Below, in pieces: positions 43,690-53,186 of a DNA stretch of 64,000 bases. A program made the translations under genes and the position numbers. The notes beneath the pieces were generated by a model. It did not search any database and had not been told where the DNA came from. It saw nothing but the letters and a program-made list of their open reading frames with translations. Every line of letters starts with the position of its first letter. The first letter of the stretch is position 1. The DNA is from JAFGPL01 sp046485045 (GTDB lineage Bacteria > Bacteroidota > Bacteroidia > Bacteroidales > UBA10428), in the NCBI GenBank assembly GCA_046485045.1, contig JAWOHT010000014.1, positions 1 to 64,000 on the forward strand. Reading direction: 5' to 3'.

Positions 43690-46544
43690 TGGTTATATCT
43701 TTTTAGGCTGACTTTTTCATTAAAATACCTGTATTCTTTAAGAATTGATTCCCTTATGCTGCCATCGCTACAATGAAGCCCGCAGTATTTATTTTTGAGT
43801 TCGCAGACACATTTTCTGAATACTTTGCCGATAATCTCTTCCTGGCTAAGGACATGCAGCCTGGAGAGGCCTGTTGCCGGACTGCCGCTGGCCTGTCTTG
43901 CAATTGGCAGAATTTCAGTATCTCTGAATTCTTCCCTTACATGCCTCCATGCACCCATGTTTATTGGCTCTTCCTGCACCCAAAGTGTTAACATTGTATT
44001 TTTATATTTTTTAATAATTCCGGTAACCTGCCCCGCAGGAAAAGGGTGTAACTGTTCAATCCTAACCAGGGCAATATCCCTGGCATTGAACTCTTCTTTG
44101 CGTTCCAGAAGTTCATAATAAATTTTGCCCGAACAGAAAACAAGCCGCCTAACCTCGTCAACATCAACGTTTTTGTCATCTATAACTTCTTCAAAATGCC
44201 CGTTTACCAGATCATCGAGCGATGAAGAGCATTTGGCGTGCCTCAACAGGCTTTTGGGTGTGAAAATAACAAGTGGGATCCTGAAATTTCGGTGAATGCT
44301 TTGGCGTAACAGGTGAAAAAGATTCGACGGGGTAGAAGGATTCACGATCTGCATGTTATTTTTTGCTGCAAGCGAGAGAAACCGTTCAATCCTGGCGCTT
44401 GAATGTTCTGGCCCCTGGCCTTCGAAACCGTGCGGCAGGTAAAGTACGATACCGTTCATCAGTCCCCATTTTTCCTCAGCTGAGCTTATGTACTGGTCAA
44501 CAATCACCTGAGCCACATTATGAAAATCGCCAAACTGTGCCTCCCATACCGTTAGTCCGTTGGGCGTAGACAGCGCATAGCCATACTCAAACCCAAGTAC
44601 CCCGTACTCATTAAGAGGAGAGTTGTAAATATTAAAAGAAGCCTGATTTTTTGAAATATATTTAAGCGGGGTAAATGTCTTATCGGTATCTTCAATCACA
44701 TGGGCTGCATGTCTGTGGGCAAAAGTACCGCGTACCGAGTCTTGTCCGCTTATACGCACGGGGTGACCTTCATATAACAGGGTGCCATAAGCGAGAAGCT
44801 CTCCCAAAGCCCAGTCAACAATGTTGTTGTTAAGCATTTTTTTTCGCTCTTCGACCAGTTTTTCCGTTTTTTTAATGAATTTTTCTTCGAGGGGCAGATA
44901 ACAGATTTTTTCTCCGATAAATTTCAACAATTCTTTGGTTACTTCCCCGGGATAATGTTTTTGAAACTCGGCTGCTTCGGCATGTTTAAATCCTTTCCAG
45001 TCGTTTCTCAGAAACTGTTGAATGTGCACTTTGCCTGACTTTTTAGATAGATCGAGCTTTTCTTCAAGAAAAATGTCAAAATCGTGTTCCTGCTTTTTTG
45101 TCTCTTTCTCGGAAAGAATACCCTCTGTAACCAGTTGCCGGGCATAGATATCCCTTGGGTTGGGGTGATTGGCAATGGCTTTGTACAATGTAGGCTGCGA
45201 GTACCTGGGTTCGTCTCCCTCGTTGTGCCCGTATTTTCTGTAAGAAAGAATGTCAATAAATACATCGGTAAAGAAGCGCTGCCGGTATTCAATGGCAAGT
45301 AAAACAGTATGTAAAAGCGCTTCAACATCGTCGCCGTTGACATGAAAGATGGGGGCTTTGATCACCTTGCCAATGTCGGTGCAATAGGTACTTGAACGGG
45401 CATCGAGATAGTTGGTGGTAAACCCCACCTGGTTATTGATTATAATGTGAATCGTTCCGCCGGTGCGATAACCGCTAAGCTCAGACATTTGAACTATCTC
45501 GTAAACAACACCTTGCCCGGCAATGGCGGCGTCTCCATGTATGAGTATGGGAATCAGTTTTGTAAAGTCGGTCTTGTATGTATGGTCAATTCTTGCTCGC
45601 GATATGCCCTGAATTACCGGCGAGACAGCTTCAAGGTGCGAAGGATTGGGAGCCATCTTAAGGTGCACCTGATTTCCTGCCTGGGTTTTAACCTCACTGC
45701 AGTATCCAAGGTGATATTTCACATCGCCAAGTGCAATGGAGTCGTCGTATTCTTCTGCTACAAATTCACGAAAGATATCCTCATAAGGCTTGTTCAAAAT
45801 GCTTCCCAGCACGTTCAGCCGGCCCCGGTGTGCCATCCCGATCACAAACTCTTCTACACCCAGTTCCGATCCTTTTTCGATGAGGTAATGCAGGGCCGGC
45901 ACCATCGTTTCGGTGCCCTCGAGTGAGAAACGCTTCTGACCAACAAATTTTTTATGAATAAAATTTTCAAATCCAACAGCTTTTACAAGAAGCGAAAATA
46001 TTTTCTTTTTGGTTTCAACAGTAAATTCTGTTTTGTTTTTCGACCCTTCCATATTCTTTATCAGCCAGCTAAGCTTCTCGGGATGCCTGATAAACATGTA
46101 CTCGGCACCTACTGACTGACAATAGGTTTCGTGAAGAAATGCCACAATTTCTTTAAGTTTGGCCGGACCTATACCAAGCTCTTTACCGGCCTGAAACTCT
46201 GTTTCAAGATCGGCCTGAGAAAGACCGCTGTTTTCTACATCGAGTGACGGCGTGTATTTGCGGCGGGTTCGCACAGGATTGGTTTTTGTAAATAGGTGAC
46301 CTCTTCTTCTTACTGTATTAATATAATTGATTACTTTAAACTCATTGTCGAGGTGTTTGCTGAATGCATTGCTGCTGGTTTCTGTTTCCGACTGTAAGTT
46401 TGTACGCGCAAACTCAAATCCCTGAAAAAAAAGCTGCCAGCTTTCGTCGAGACTCTCCGGGTTATCAAGATATTGATGATATAATTTTTCTACCGCCCCA
46501 ATTTCAATGTTCCCCAAAAAGGTAAGTTTTCCCATTCTCTGCAA
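43686..46544 (-). CDS. sucA: 2-oxoglutarate dehydrogenase E1
   Basis: A 952-residue thiamine diphosphate enzyme of the citric acid cycle. It starts MQRMGKLTFLGNIEIG (a second Met three codons later is an equally good start), with the N-terminal LYHQYLDNPESLDESWQLFF segment that contacts E2. EEFVIGMAHRGRLNVLGSIL, HGDAAIAGQGVVYE and TNYLDARSSTYC are classic SucA stretches, followed by the transketolase-like C-terminal half with LPHGFEGQGPEHSSARIERF. Length is in the normal 900-950 range. Two dehydrogenase complexes plus transhydrogenase next door suggest an oxidative cycle. Confidence 0.96.
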   Translation of the reverse strand: MQRMGKLTFLGNIEIGAVEKLYHQYLDNPESLDESWQLFFQGFEFARTNLQSETETSSNAFSKHLDNEFKVINYINTVRRRGHLFTKTNPVRTRRKYTPSLDVENSGLSQADLETEFQAGKELGIGPAKLKEIVAFLHETYCQSVGAEYMFIRHPEKLSWLIKNMEGSKNKTEFTVETKKKIFSLLVKAVGFENFIHKKFVGQKRFSLEGTETMVPALHYLIEKGSELGVEEFVIGMAHRGRLNVLGSILNKPYEDIFREFVAEEYDDSIALGDVKYHLGYCSEVKTQAGNQVHLKMAPNPSHLEAVSPVIQGISRARIDHTYKTDFTKLIPILIHGDAAIAGQGVVYEIVQMSELSGYRTGGTIHIIINNQVGFTTNYLDARSSTYCTDIGKVIKAPIFHVNGDDVEALLHTVLLAIEYRQRFFTDVFIDILSYRKYGHNEGDEPRYSQPTLYKAIANHPNPRDIYARQLVTEGILSEKETKKQEHDFDIFLEEKLDLSKKSGKVHIQQFLRNDWKGFKHAEAAEFQKHYPGEVTKELLKFIGEKICYLPLEEKFIKKTEKLVEERKKMLNNNIVDWALGELLAYGTLLYEGHPVRISGQDSVRGTFAHRHAAHVIEDTDKTFTPLKYISKNQASFNIYNSPLNEYGVLGFEYGYALSTPNGLTVWEAQFGDFHNVAQVIVDQYISSAEEKWGLMNGIVLYLPHGFEGQGPEHSSARIERFLSLAAKNNMQIVNPSTPSNLFHLLRQSIHRNFRIPLVIFTPKSLLRHAKCSSSLDDLVNGHFEEVIDDKNVDVDEVRRLVFCSGKIYYELLERKEEFNARDIALVRIEQLHPFPAGQVTGIIKKYKNTMLTLWVQEEPINMGAWRHVREEFRDTEILPIARQASGSPATGLSRLHVLSQEEIIGKVFRKCVCELKNKYCGLHCSDGSIRESILKEYRYFNEKVSLKRYNQ

Positions 46545-46934
46545 TTTGTAAAGACAATATGAAATAAATTTACGAAGATTTAACTAAAACAGGTAATTCT
46601 GTAAAATCTTTCATCACGTTGTAATTCACTTAACATTTTAGGCCTTTTAATGTTCAAGCAATCAGCTATTTTATTTGACATAAGACAAGCATCTGTTTTG
46701 TGGTTATAAATCAATACAAATTAAGTGTCAGTAACTAAGCAGCAGGTATGTTTAATTGCAGCAGAATTATAACTGCTGATTTCGTGAACCGAATAAAACA
46801 TTTTTTGTTTAACTAATTTATTGCTAATTTAAACTATTCATGGCCTAAAAAACCTTTAAGGTTTTTATAACCTTAAAGGTTTTGCAAAATCGTATTAATT
46901 TGAAGATTTATTATAAACATCATTATTTAAACAC
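46545..46934. other. Intergenic region between sucA and pntAA, with a strong hairpin
   Basis: 390 bases, no gene seen. It must hold the promoters of the divergent sucAB and pnt operons, though no clear TAnnTTTG pair was recognised. It contains CAGCAG-N8-CTGCTG around 46762-46781 and the perfect 13-base inverted repeat at 46851-46881. Confidence 0.5.
46849..46883. repeat. Perfect inverted repeat / hairpin upstream of pntAA
   Basis: AACCTTTAAGGTT, TTTAT loop, then AACCTTAAAGGTT form a 13-base perfect stem, extendable by two A-T pairs. It lies 52 bases before the pntAA start. It may be a dispersed palindromic repeat or a 5'-UTR structure; it has no T-run placing it as a terminator. Confidence 0.7.
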
Positions 46935-48062
46935 ATGAAAATAGGAGTGTTAAAAGAAAGTGAAGGCGAAAACCGCGTTGCGATGATGCCTGAAACTGTA
47001 GCTTCGTTAATTAAATTAAAAACAGATGTTTTAATCGAAAAGGGCGCTGGCGCAAATGCTTTTGCAGCGGATTCTGATTACCAGGGTGCAGGGGCCGGTG
47101 TTGCTTCGAGAAATGAGGTCGTTGAGCAATCGGATTTGTTGCTGTTTATTAATCCTTTGCTTGCCGGTGAGGTTAGTACTTTTGAGAAAAATAAAGTCCT
47201 TATCGGGTCTATGAACCCCTTTTTTAACCGGGAATTGGTTGTGACCCTTGCCGATAGCAGTATTACCTCTTTCAGCATGGAGCTTGTGCCACGTATATCA
47301 CGTGCCCAGTCTATGGATATTCTCTCATCTATGGCGACGGTGGCTGGCTATAAAGCAGTGATTGATGCTGCCATGAACCTCCCAAAATTTTTCCCCATGT
47401 TTATGTCCGCTTCCGGCACCATTAAACCTGCAAAAGTTCTGATACTCGGCGCCGGTGTGGCAGGCCTTCAGGCCATTGCCATTGGCCGTAAACTGGGCGC
47501 TGTTGTTGAGGTTTTCGATGTAAGGTCAGCGGTAAAGGAAGAGGTAAAAAGCCTTGGCGGCAAATTCATTGAAGTGGAGGGCGCCTTAGAGGACGCTGCA
47601 GCCGGAGGTTATGCGGTTGAACAGTCAATTGAGTTTAAGCAGAAACAGGGCCAGCTCATTCACGAACATGCCTTAAAATCGGATGTGGTTATATGCACAG
47701 CCCAAATTCCGGGAAAAACAGCGCCTCTGCTGCTGAAAAAAGAAACGGTTGAAAAAATGGCCCCGGGGTCGGTGATCATTGACCTTGCTGCATCTACCGG
47801 CGGAAATTGCGAACTCACCAAAAACGATGAAACGGTTATTCACCACAAGGTAAAAATTATCGGAAAGTCTGATTATCCATCCGATATACCTTATGATGCC
47901 AGTTCGATGTATGCAAAAAACCTGTTGAATTTTCTAAAACTCATCATTGATGAGAACGGTGCGCTGAACATTAATTTCAATGATGAAATTATAAAAGGGA
48001 CCTGCCTCACACATGCAGGTAAAGTACATCACAGCCGGGTAAAAGAAGTTTTTAACCTTTAA
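46935..48062 (+). CDS. pntA: NAD(P) transhydrogenase subunit alpha part 1 (NAD-binding)
   Basis: A 375-residue soluble NAD(H)-binding subunit (domain I) of proton-translocating transhydrogenase, which moves hydride from NADH to NADP+ using the proton gradient. Signatures: GVLKESEGENRVAMMPETVASL, the VLILGAGVAGLQAIAIGRKLGA nucleotide fold and VFDVRSAVKEEVKSLGGKFIE, and SDYPSDIPYDASSMYAKNLLNFLK near the C-terminus. It is the first of three genes of a split pnt operon, as in Rhodospirillum, rather than a fused PntA. The next gene begins 11 bases later. Confidence 0.94.
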   Translation: MKIGVLKESEGENRVAMMPETVASLIKLKTDVLIEKGAGANAFAADSDYQGAGAGVASRNEVVEQSDLLLFINPLLAGEVSTFEKNKVLIGSMNPFFNRELVVTLADSSITSFSMELVPRISRAQSMDILSSMATVAGYKAVIDAAMNLPKFFPMFMSASGTIKPAKVLILGAGVAGLQAIAIGRKLGAVVEVFDVRSAVKEEVKSLGGKFIEVEGALEDAAAGGYAVEQSIEFKQKQGQLIHEHALKSDVVICTAQIPGKTAPLLLKKETVEKMAPGSVIIDLAASTGGNCELTKNDETVIHHKVKIIGKSDYPSDIPYDASSMYAKNLLNFLKLIIDENGALNINFNDEIIKGTCLTHAGKVHHSRVKEVFNL

Positions 48063-48073
48063 AATAATAACCA

Positions 48074-48394
48074 ATGGAAAATATATTTGTTTTTCTTTAC
48101 AGTTACAAAGAAGCTATCTTCATAATATCACTAGCCATATTCCTGGGGTTTGAGGTTATATCTCATGTGCCGTCTATATTGCATACCCCGCTTATGTCGG
48201 GAGCCAATGCAATAAGTGGTGTAAGTATTATCGGGGGTATTATACTGCTTGGGCATGCTGATTTGAATTCAATTTCGCTGAACCTGGTATTGGGCATATT
48301 TGCTGTATTGTTCGGCACGCTGAATGTTGCCGGTGGATTTGTTGTTACTGACCGTATGCTTGAAATGTTTAAGAAAAAACCTAAAAAACAGTAA
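48074..48394 (+). CDS. NAD(P) transhydrogenase subunit alpha part 2 (membrane)
   Basis: A 106-residue membrane protein with three to four hydrophobic helices, containing EVISHVPSILHTPLMSGANAISGVSI, a classic segment of the domain II portion of PntA. It supplies part of the proton channel of the transhydrogenase together with PntB. It lies between pntA and pntB with gaps of 11 and 3 bases, so the three are co-transcribed. Confidence 0.93.
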   Translation: MENIFVFLYSYKEAIFIISLAIFLGFEVISHVPSILHTPLMSGANAISGVSIIGGIILLGHADLNSISLNLVLGIFAVLFGTLNVAGGFVVTDRMLEMFKKKPKKQ

Positions 48395-48397
48395 AAA

Positions 48398-49831
48398 ATG
48401 GAAAGAGTATTATATACCCTTGATGGCACATCTTTTACAATCGGAGATACCATTCTTGAATATAGCTACCTGCTTGCTGCAATTCTTTTTGTTATTGGCC
48501 TCAAATACCAAAGCCACCCGGATACTGCGCGAAAAGGAAATATATGGGCCGGTGCAGGCATGCTGCTTGCTATGCTCACCACCTTGTTTTTGCATAAAAA
48601 CAATCACGGACAATATATCAGTCTGGTGAATATGTCTGTTATCATTGGTGTAATTGTTACAAGTTCGTTAATAGGCGCTGTGATTGCCCGACGGGTGAAA
48701 ATGACCGCCATGCCACAGCTTGTCTCTTTTTATAATGCTACCGGAGGTGCTGCCTCAGCGCTGGTGGCTATCATGGAGTTTTATAATCCGGCAAACAAGG
48801 CAATACTGGTTACATTGCTGGGAATTATTATCGGTACCCTTACTTTCAGCGGCAGCATGATTGCCTACGGAAAACTCGACGGAAAGGTGGGAGATATTTT
48901 CTCACCCGTGATGAAATACGTGAATATTTTTATGATGATAATTCTGGCAGGCCTTACAGTTTTTATTCTGGTAATGGGGACTGAACTGCCTTACAGAAAT
49001 GCATTTGGATTGGGTTTAATCTTTCTTGCACTTTTATATGGGGTGCTGTTTGTAATGCCTATTGGCGGGGCTGATATGCCGGTGGTGATTTCGCTTCTGA
49101 ACTCGTTTTCAGGTATTGCCGCAGCGCTGGCAGGTTTTATTTATCACAACCAGGCCATGATACTTGGCGGTATTCTCGTTGGCGCAGCCGGGACCATTCT
49201 TACCGTACTTATGTGCAGGGCCATGAACAGGTCGCTGCTGAACGTACTTATCGGCGCCTTTGGCGGCGGAGGTGCAGGGCCTGAAGGAAAAGAGGCAGGA
49301 ACAGTTAAAGAGATTACACTGAGTGATGCAGCGGTGCTTCTAAGTTATACACAGAAAGTGGTTATCATACCGGGTTACGGGCTTGCCGTAGCACAGGCAC
49401 AGCACATCTGCAGCGACCTCGATAAACTGCTTACCGAAAAAGGCGTGGAGGTAAAGTATGCTATCCATCCGGTAGCCGGACGTATGCCGGGGCATATGAA
49501 CGTGCTGATGGCAGAAGCTGATGTGCCATACGACAAGCTTATCGAGATGGATGATATCAATCCCGCGATGCCCGGTACCGATGTGGCGGTTGTTATCGGG
49601 GCCAACGATGTGGTAAACCCTGCTGCATACGATGACCCATCGAGCCCCATATACGGCATGCCCATCATCAATGCACACCTGGCAAAGAATATTATTGTAA
49701 TGAAAAGAGGTATGGGCAAGGGCTATGCCGCCATCGAAAACTACCTGTTTTACGACGATAAAACCAGGATGCTATTCGGCAACGCCAAAGAAACACTTCA
49801 AAAACTGGTGAGCGAGATCAAGACATTATAA
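48398..49831 (+). CDS. pntB: NAD(P) transhydrogenase subunit beta
   Basis: A 477-residue subunit with eight or nine N-terminal membrane helices (about 15-270) and a C-terminal NADP(H)-binding domain (about 300-477): VVIIPGYGLAVAQAQHI, HPVAGRMPGHMNVLMAEADVPYD, NDVVNPAAYDDPSSPIYGMPI and KRGMGKGYAAIEN. The proton-conducting His in the membrane part lies in VSFYNATGGAASALVAIME-like context. Last gene of pnt; it converges with the STN-CPD gene, 24 bases away. Supplies NADPH in an aerobic setting. Confidence 0.95.
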   Translation: MERVLYTLDGTSFTIGDTILEYSYLLAAILFVIGLKYQSHPDTARKGNIWAGAGMLLAMLTTLFLHKNNHGQYISLVNMSVIIGVIVTSSLIGAVIARRVKMTAMPQLVSFYNATGGAASALVAIMEFYNPANKAILVTLLGIIIGTLTFSGSMIAYGKLDGKVGDIFSPVMKYVNIFMMIILAGLTVFILVMGTELPYRNAFGLGLIFLALLYGVLFVMPIGGADMPVVISLLNSFSGIAAALAGFIYHNQAMILGGILVGAAGTILTVLMCRAMNRSLLNVLIGAFGGGGAGPEGKEAGTVKEITLSDAAVLLSYTQKVVIIPGYGLAVAQAQHICSDLDKLLTEKGVEVKYAIHPVAGRMPGHMNVLMAEADVPYDKLIEMDDINPAMPGTDVAVVIGANDVVNPAAYDDPSSPIYGMPIINAHLAKNIIVMKRGMGKGYAAIENYLFYDDKTRMLFGNAKETLQKLVSEIKTL

Positions 49832-49855
49832 GAAGTTCGGATACAGATTATGAGC

Positions 49856-51394
49856 TCAGTTTTCTATTATTGAACGGTTTATTCTGTTCACGGCTTCTTC
49901 AAGCGACTCGTCGGGTTTGATATAATTGAAATCTTCCCAGTAGGTTTCAGAACTCTCTTGTATCAGGTTGGTGAAAATTGTTTCCGGCTTTGCCACCTCT
50001 TTGTACCTGAATTTTTTTACATCTGTCGTGTCAATATCTGTTATTACCATCTCGAGCTTTGAACGATAGAGCGAACTGAATATCTGTCGTTTTTTCCTGA
50101 TCCTGAAATCGGTTTGACTGCGCACAAAATTAAGGTAATATTTTTGCCCGTATTCCCTGTAACTTACCCTGTAATTTGCATCAACGGGTTTAACAACAAG
50201 CCACCGTGGCTTTTTCACTACAAAACGGTCGCCTGTCTTTTCAATTCCTTCTTTATTTAAACTGAACTCGAAGTTTTTAATCGCGAGGTTCTTTACATCA
50301 ATATATATTTTCCCCTGGTAAAGTGGTTCGTTGATGTATTCTTTTTGTTTAAAATCAATCACATAGGTTTCTCTGTCGTTGTCTGTGATAATATCTGCCA
50401 GACGGTAATCATAAACCTCGAAGTATTCTTCCTGAAGGAAATCGGCGGGATTTCTAACGATGTCAAGTAATAAGGTTGTGTTCAAACCGGCCTTCAATTT
50501 CACCAGCAGGCTGTCACCGGTATTTATATTCTGGCTCTTTCTCCCTTTCACTACCTTTATCTGTTCATTCTCGTGTGTTTTTACATAACCTGGTTTGTAC
50601 GTATGCAAAACCGATTCGGTGATGCTCATGAACTCATTGCCGCGTTCTATGGTTTCCCTGTAAAAGGAGGTGAGTATTGAGGGATTTTGATTGTAATTTT
50701 CGGGTATTTTTTTCAGCGCTGCTTTGAGCAGAAGAAGCGGTTCGGTCTGGCGGATGATCACCTCCTGAATTGGGATGTAATCGGCTTCAAGTTCGAAAAC
50801 CGGTTGATTATTTATTTCAGATAAAGGCCTTATATAAGTTTTATACCCTATGCAGGATATTCCCAGGCTATTGTTCCATAAAGAACCCGGAACTTTCATC
50901 ACGAATTCACCCTGCATGTTGGAGACACTGCCGAGGCTTTTGCCTACAACGCAAATGTTTGCAAATGGCAATGGTTTTTTCGTCTGACGGTCAACGATAG
51001 TGCCCGTAACAGTGAAGCTTGTCTTTGACCGAAGCCCCGACTGCTTTATGCTCTCTGCATTTTCAACTCCCTTTCTGTATAGTACAACCTGTTTTTCGAG
51101 TACACTGTAGTGTATGGTTGTATCTGAAATGACGGTATCGAGCAGCTCTCCCAGGCGAATTGTGTCATACTTAATGCTTATGGGTTTTTTACCTGCAAAC
51201 ACATCCGGATTATAAGAGAAAAAATAGCTTATTTGGGTTTCTATCTCCGCGAGCGCTTCAGCTATGCTGCAGCCAAAACATTCAAAAGAGATATTCTGAT
51301 CCATTACAGGGTGCTGCGCCTGTATGGGTTGAAATGCAAAGATAACCAACAGGTACCCCATCATAAACCTCAGGATGTTTGTATACATTTTCAT
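49856..51394 (-). CDS. STN plus carboxypeptidase-regulatory-like envelope protein (paralogue 2)
   Basis: A 512-residue exported protein: signal peptide (about 1-26), STN domain (about 33-108, AEALAEIETQISYFFSYNPD), CPD-like domain (about 129-205, VTGTIVDRQTKKPLPFANIC) and the shared C-terminal module with FYRETIERG, LYQGKIYIDVKNLAIKNFEF and YIKPDESLEEAVNRINRS. No plug or barrel is present. It follows FecR by 43 bases in the order sigma-FecR-STN/CPD, exactly as at 9.6-12.8 kb. The paralogy suggests two related envelope-stress or nutrient-sensing circuits; the ligand is unknown. Confidence 0.78.
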   Translation of the reverse strand: MKMYTNILRFMMGYLLVIFAFQPIQAQHPVMDQNISFECFGCSIAEALAEIETQISYFFSYNPDVFAGKKPISIKYDTIRLGELLDTVISDTTIHYSVLEKQVVLYRKGVENAESIKQSGLRSKTSFTVTGTIVDRQTKKPLPFANICVVGKSLGSVSNMQGEFVMKVPGSLWNNSLGISCIGYKTYIRPLSEINNQPVFELEADYIPIQEVIIRQTEPLLLLKAALKKIPENYNQNPSILTSFYRETIERGNEFMSITESVLHTYKPGYVKTHENEQIKVVKGRKSQNINTGDSLLVKLKAGLNTTLLLDIVRNPADFLQEEYFEVYDYRLADIITDNDRETYVIDFKQKEYINEPLYQGKIYIDVKNLAIKNFEFSLNKEGIEKTGDRFVVKKPRWLVVKPVDANYRVSYREYGQKYYLNFVRSQTDFRIRKKRQIFSSLYRSKLEMVITDIDTTDVKKFRYKEVAKPETIFTNLIQESSETYWEDFNYIKPDESLEEAVNRINRSIIEN

Positions 51395-51437
51395 TGTAAC
51401 ATGTTTTAGGTCATGATGCGGGAATAACTATCGTAAG

Positions 51438-52487
51438 TTAGTATATTCCCCCTGATAATACAAATCCCGACTGCTCTTTGATTACACTAAACTGAAAAGT
51501 TTCTGTCAGTACATTAATGACCGACTGAAAAGTCTGGTTATCGAAGGTATTGGTGTATGGCCATTCAAGCGCTTTCTTGTTTTCAACAGAGATATTTTCG
51601 CCGTAAACATCCTGAAGCACATTCAGCACTTCGGCAAGCCTGGTCTGTGAAAAAACGATTTTTTTAGTTTTCCAGGCCATTATATTAACATTGTTATTTA
51701 TAAACTTATCAGACGATTTTTTTGAAAGCTGGCCCACATACCCCTGATCCAGCAACAGCGATTGGTTTTCTTTGTCGGTAAGGTAAATTTGTACTTTACC
51801 GCTTTCCACAAAGATTTGCACCATGTTTTTATCAGCCCTGCCGTCTACCGAGAACGATGTGCCAAGCACTTTTACCCTTGCATTGCCGGCTTTTACGATA
51901 AACGGGCGTAATGGATCGGGAGTAACCTCAAAAAATGCTTTGCCTGTCAGCGATATTTCCCTCGTTTTGTTGCTTAATTTATAGGGATAAGCAATACGGC
52001 TGTTCCTGTTAAGGTACACCTTAGAACCATCGGGCAGTATTGTGGGCATTTCCGAAACAGAGGCAGTTACAGTTATCATCTCTGCATCAGTTGTTTTATG
52101 CTCAAAAACAGTGCGGTAAATAAAAAACAAACCTGCCAGGATTAGAACTGCTGCCGCAACGGCAATCAATCTACCCGGATGAATGGCCTGTTTTCGGAGT
52201 GGTACATGCAATGCAGTCGGGTTATGGCTTCCCACCGGCGCCTGTATTCTTTCAGAAACTTTGTTCCAGGCTTTATCCACATCTACAGTTTTCATTTTTT
52301 TATATTTTTCAATCATTTCGTTGTCATTCTTTAAACTATCGAACAGCTTTTTAAGCCTTGTATCATTTTTAACCAGAAGATTTGTTTTCGCTATCTCTTC
52401 CTCACTGCATTCACCTGCAATATATTTTGAGAACAATATCCATGTAGTCTTACGTATCATTTCAGCAAGTTTTTCAGGTTGTTTCAA
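51438..52487 (-). CDS. FecR-family anti-sigma factor (second)
   Basis: A 349-residue single-pass protein with a sigma-binding N-terminus, a transmembrane helix at about residues 107-123 (LIAVAAAVLILAGLFFIYR), a FecR domain (PTILPDGSKVYLNRNSRIAY, EISLTGKAFFEVTPDPLRPF, VKVLGTSFSVDG) and a DUF4974-like C-terminus (IVFSQTRLAEVLNVLQDVYG). Its gene overlaps the sigma gene by 14 bases, a tight coupling fitting an anti-sigma partner. It likely contacts the STN domain of the next protein. Confidence 0.92.
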   Translation of the reverse strand: MKQPEKLAEMIRKTTWILFSKYIAGECSEEEIAKTNLLVKNDTRLKKLFDSLKNDNEMIEKYKKMKTVDVDKAWNKVSERIQAPVGSHNPTALHVPLRKQAIHPGRLIAVAAAVLILAGLFFIYRTVFEHKTTDAEMITVTASVSEMPTILPDGSKVYLNRNSRIAYPYKLSNKTREISLTGKAFFEVTPDPLRPFIVKAGNARVKVLGTSFSVDGRADKNMVQIFVESGKVQIYLTDKENQSLLLDQGYVGQLSKKSSDKFINNNVNIMAWKTKKIVFSQTRLAEVLNVLQDVYGENISVENKKALEWPYTNTFDNQTFQSVINVLTETFQFSVIKEQSGFVLSGGIY

Positions 52488-53025
52488 GATATGTTTTAAT
52501 GTTTTTTCTGAATAGCTTCAGCGCTTTGCCCATGTTCGATTCAATGGTTTTTACAGATAAAGAGAGTTTTTTGGCTATTTCATGGTATTTCAAACCTTCG
52601 AACCGGCTCATACTGAAGATGGCCCTGCTTTTTTCGGGAAGCTCTTCGAGTGTACGGTCAATGACTGCACTCAGTTCTTTCATGTTTAATGCTTCTGAGG
52701 CATCAGGTTCTGTCGGCTCTTCGCCCTCTCTCACGTACTGTTCATATCTGTTGGTTACAGACTTATGCCTCAATATAAGTAAGCACTTGTTGTATGCCGA
52801 TTTAAAAAGATATGATTTTACCGAAGTCTCAATTGCCAGTTCTTCTCTTTTTTCCCAAAGGCCTACAAACAGGTCCTGAATAACCTCTTCTGCTGTGTCG
52901 GTATCTCCAACAATTTTAAGCGCGTAGTGACATAAATAGGAGTAATATTTTCTGAAAAGGGATTCGAAAGCTGCCATATCGCCTTTTTTTACCCTGTCAA
53001 ATATGTCCTTATCTGTCTTGGGCAT
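52474..53025 (-). CDS. ECF RNA polymerase sigma-70 factor (FecI-like, second)
   Basis: A 183-residue ECF sigma with region 2 (EEVIQDLFVGLWEKREELAI) and region 4 helix-turn-helix (FEGLKYHEIAKKLSLSVKTI). The N-terminus MPKTDKDIFDRVKKGDMAAF is a normal ECF start. It should be released by its FecR, which is encoded downstream with overlap, and act on the operon to which it belongs. No cognate TonB receptor is next to it. Confidence 0.93.
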   Translation of the reverse strand: MPKTDKDIFDRVKKGDMAAFESLFRKYYSYLCHYALKIVGDTDTAEEVIQDLFVGLWEKREELAIETSVKSYLFKSAYNKCLLILRHKSVTNRYEQYVREGEEPTEPDASEALNMKELSAVIDRTLEELPEKSRAIFSMSRFEGLKYHEIAKKLSLSVKTIESNMGKALKLFRKNIKTYLETT

Positions 53026-53097
53026 GCTTTTAAATGTTTGGATATACGTGTAAAACTATCAAAATCTGCGCATAAATGCTATTTAATAAATCTTAAA

Positions 53098-53165
53098 AGG
53101 TGGCAGCCCGGCCACGACTAACCTATATTAAACACCTAAATCTTACCCGGCCGGGGCTGTCACCT
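53098..53165 (-). terminator. Hairpin terminator downstream of the third CPD paralogue
   Basis: AGGTGGCAGCCCGGCC at 53098-53113 pairs with GGCCGGGGCTGTCACCT at 53149-53165 (one mismatch and one bulge), with a 35-base loop. On the minus strand the stem is followed by TTTTAAGATTT, so it would end transcription of the gene at 53187-54476 before the sigma gene. Confidence 0.65.
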
Positions 53166-53186
53166 GAGAAATATTTAACCCTAAAA

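Noticed and set aside
43133..43711. Plus-strand frame of 192 codons opposite sucB
   Set aside because: Antisense to the lysine-rich linker of sucB; Ser/Phe-rich low-complexity translation.
46762..46781. CAGCAG-N8-CTGCTG symmetry as an operator
   Set aside because: Short arms and no promoter recognised at this position; likely chance.
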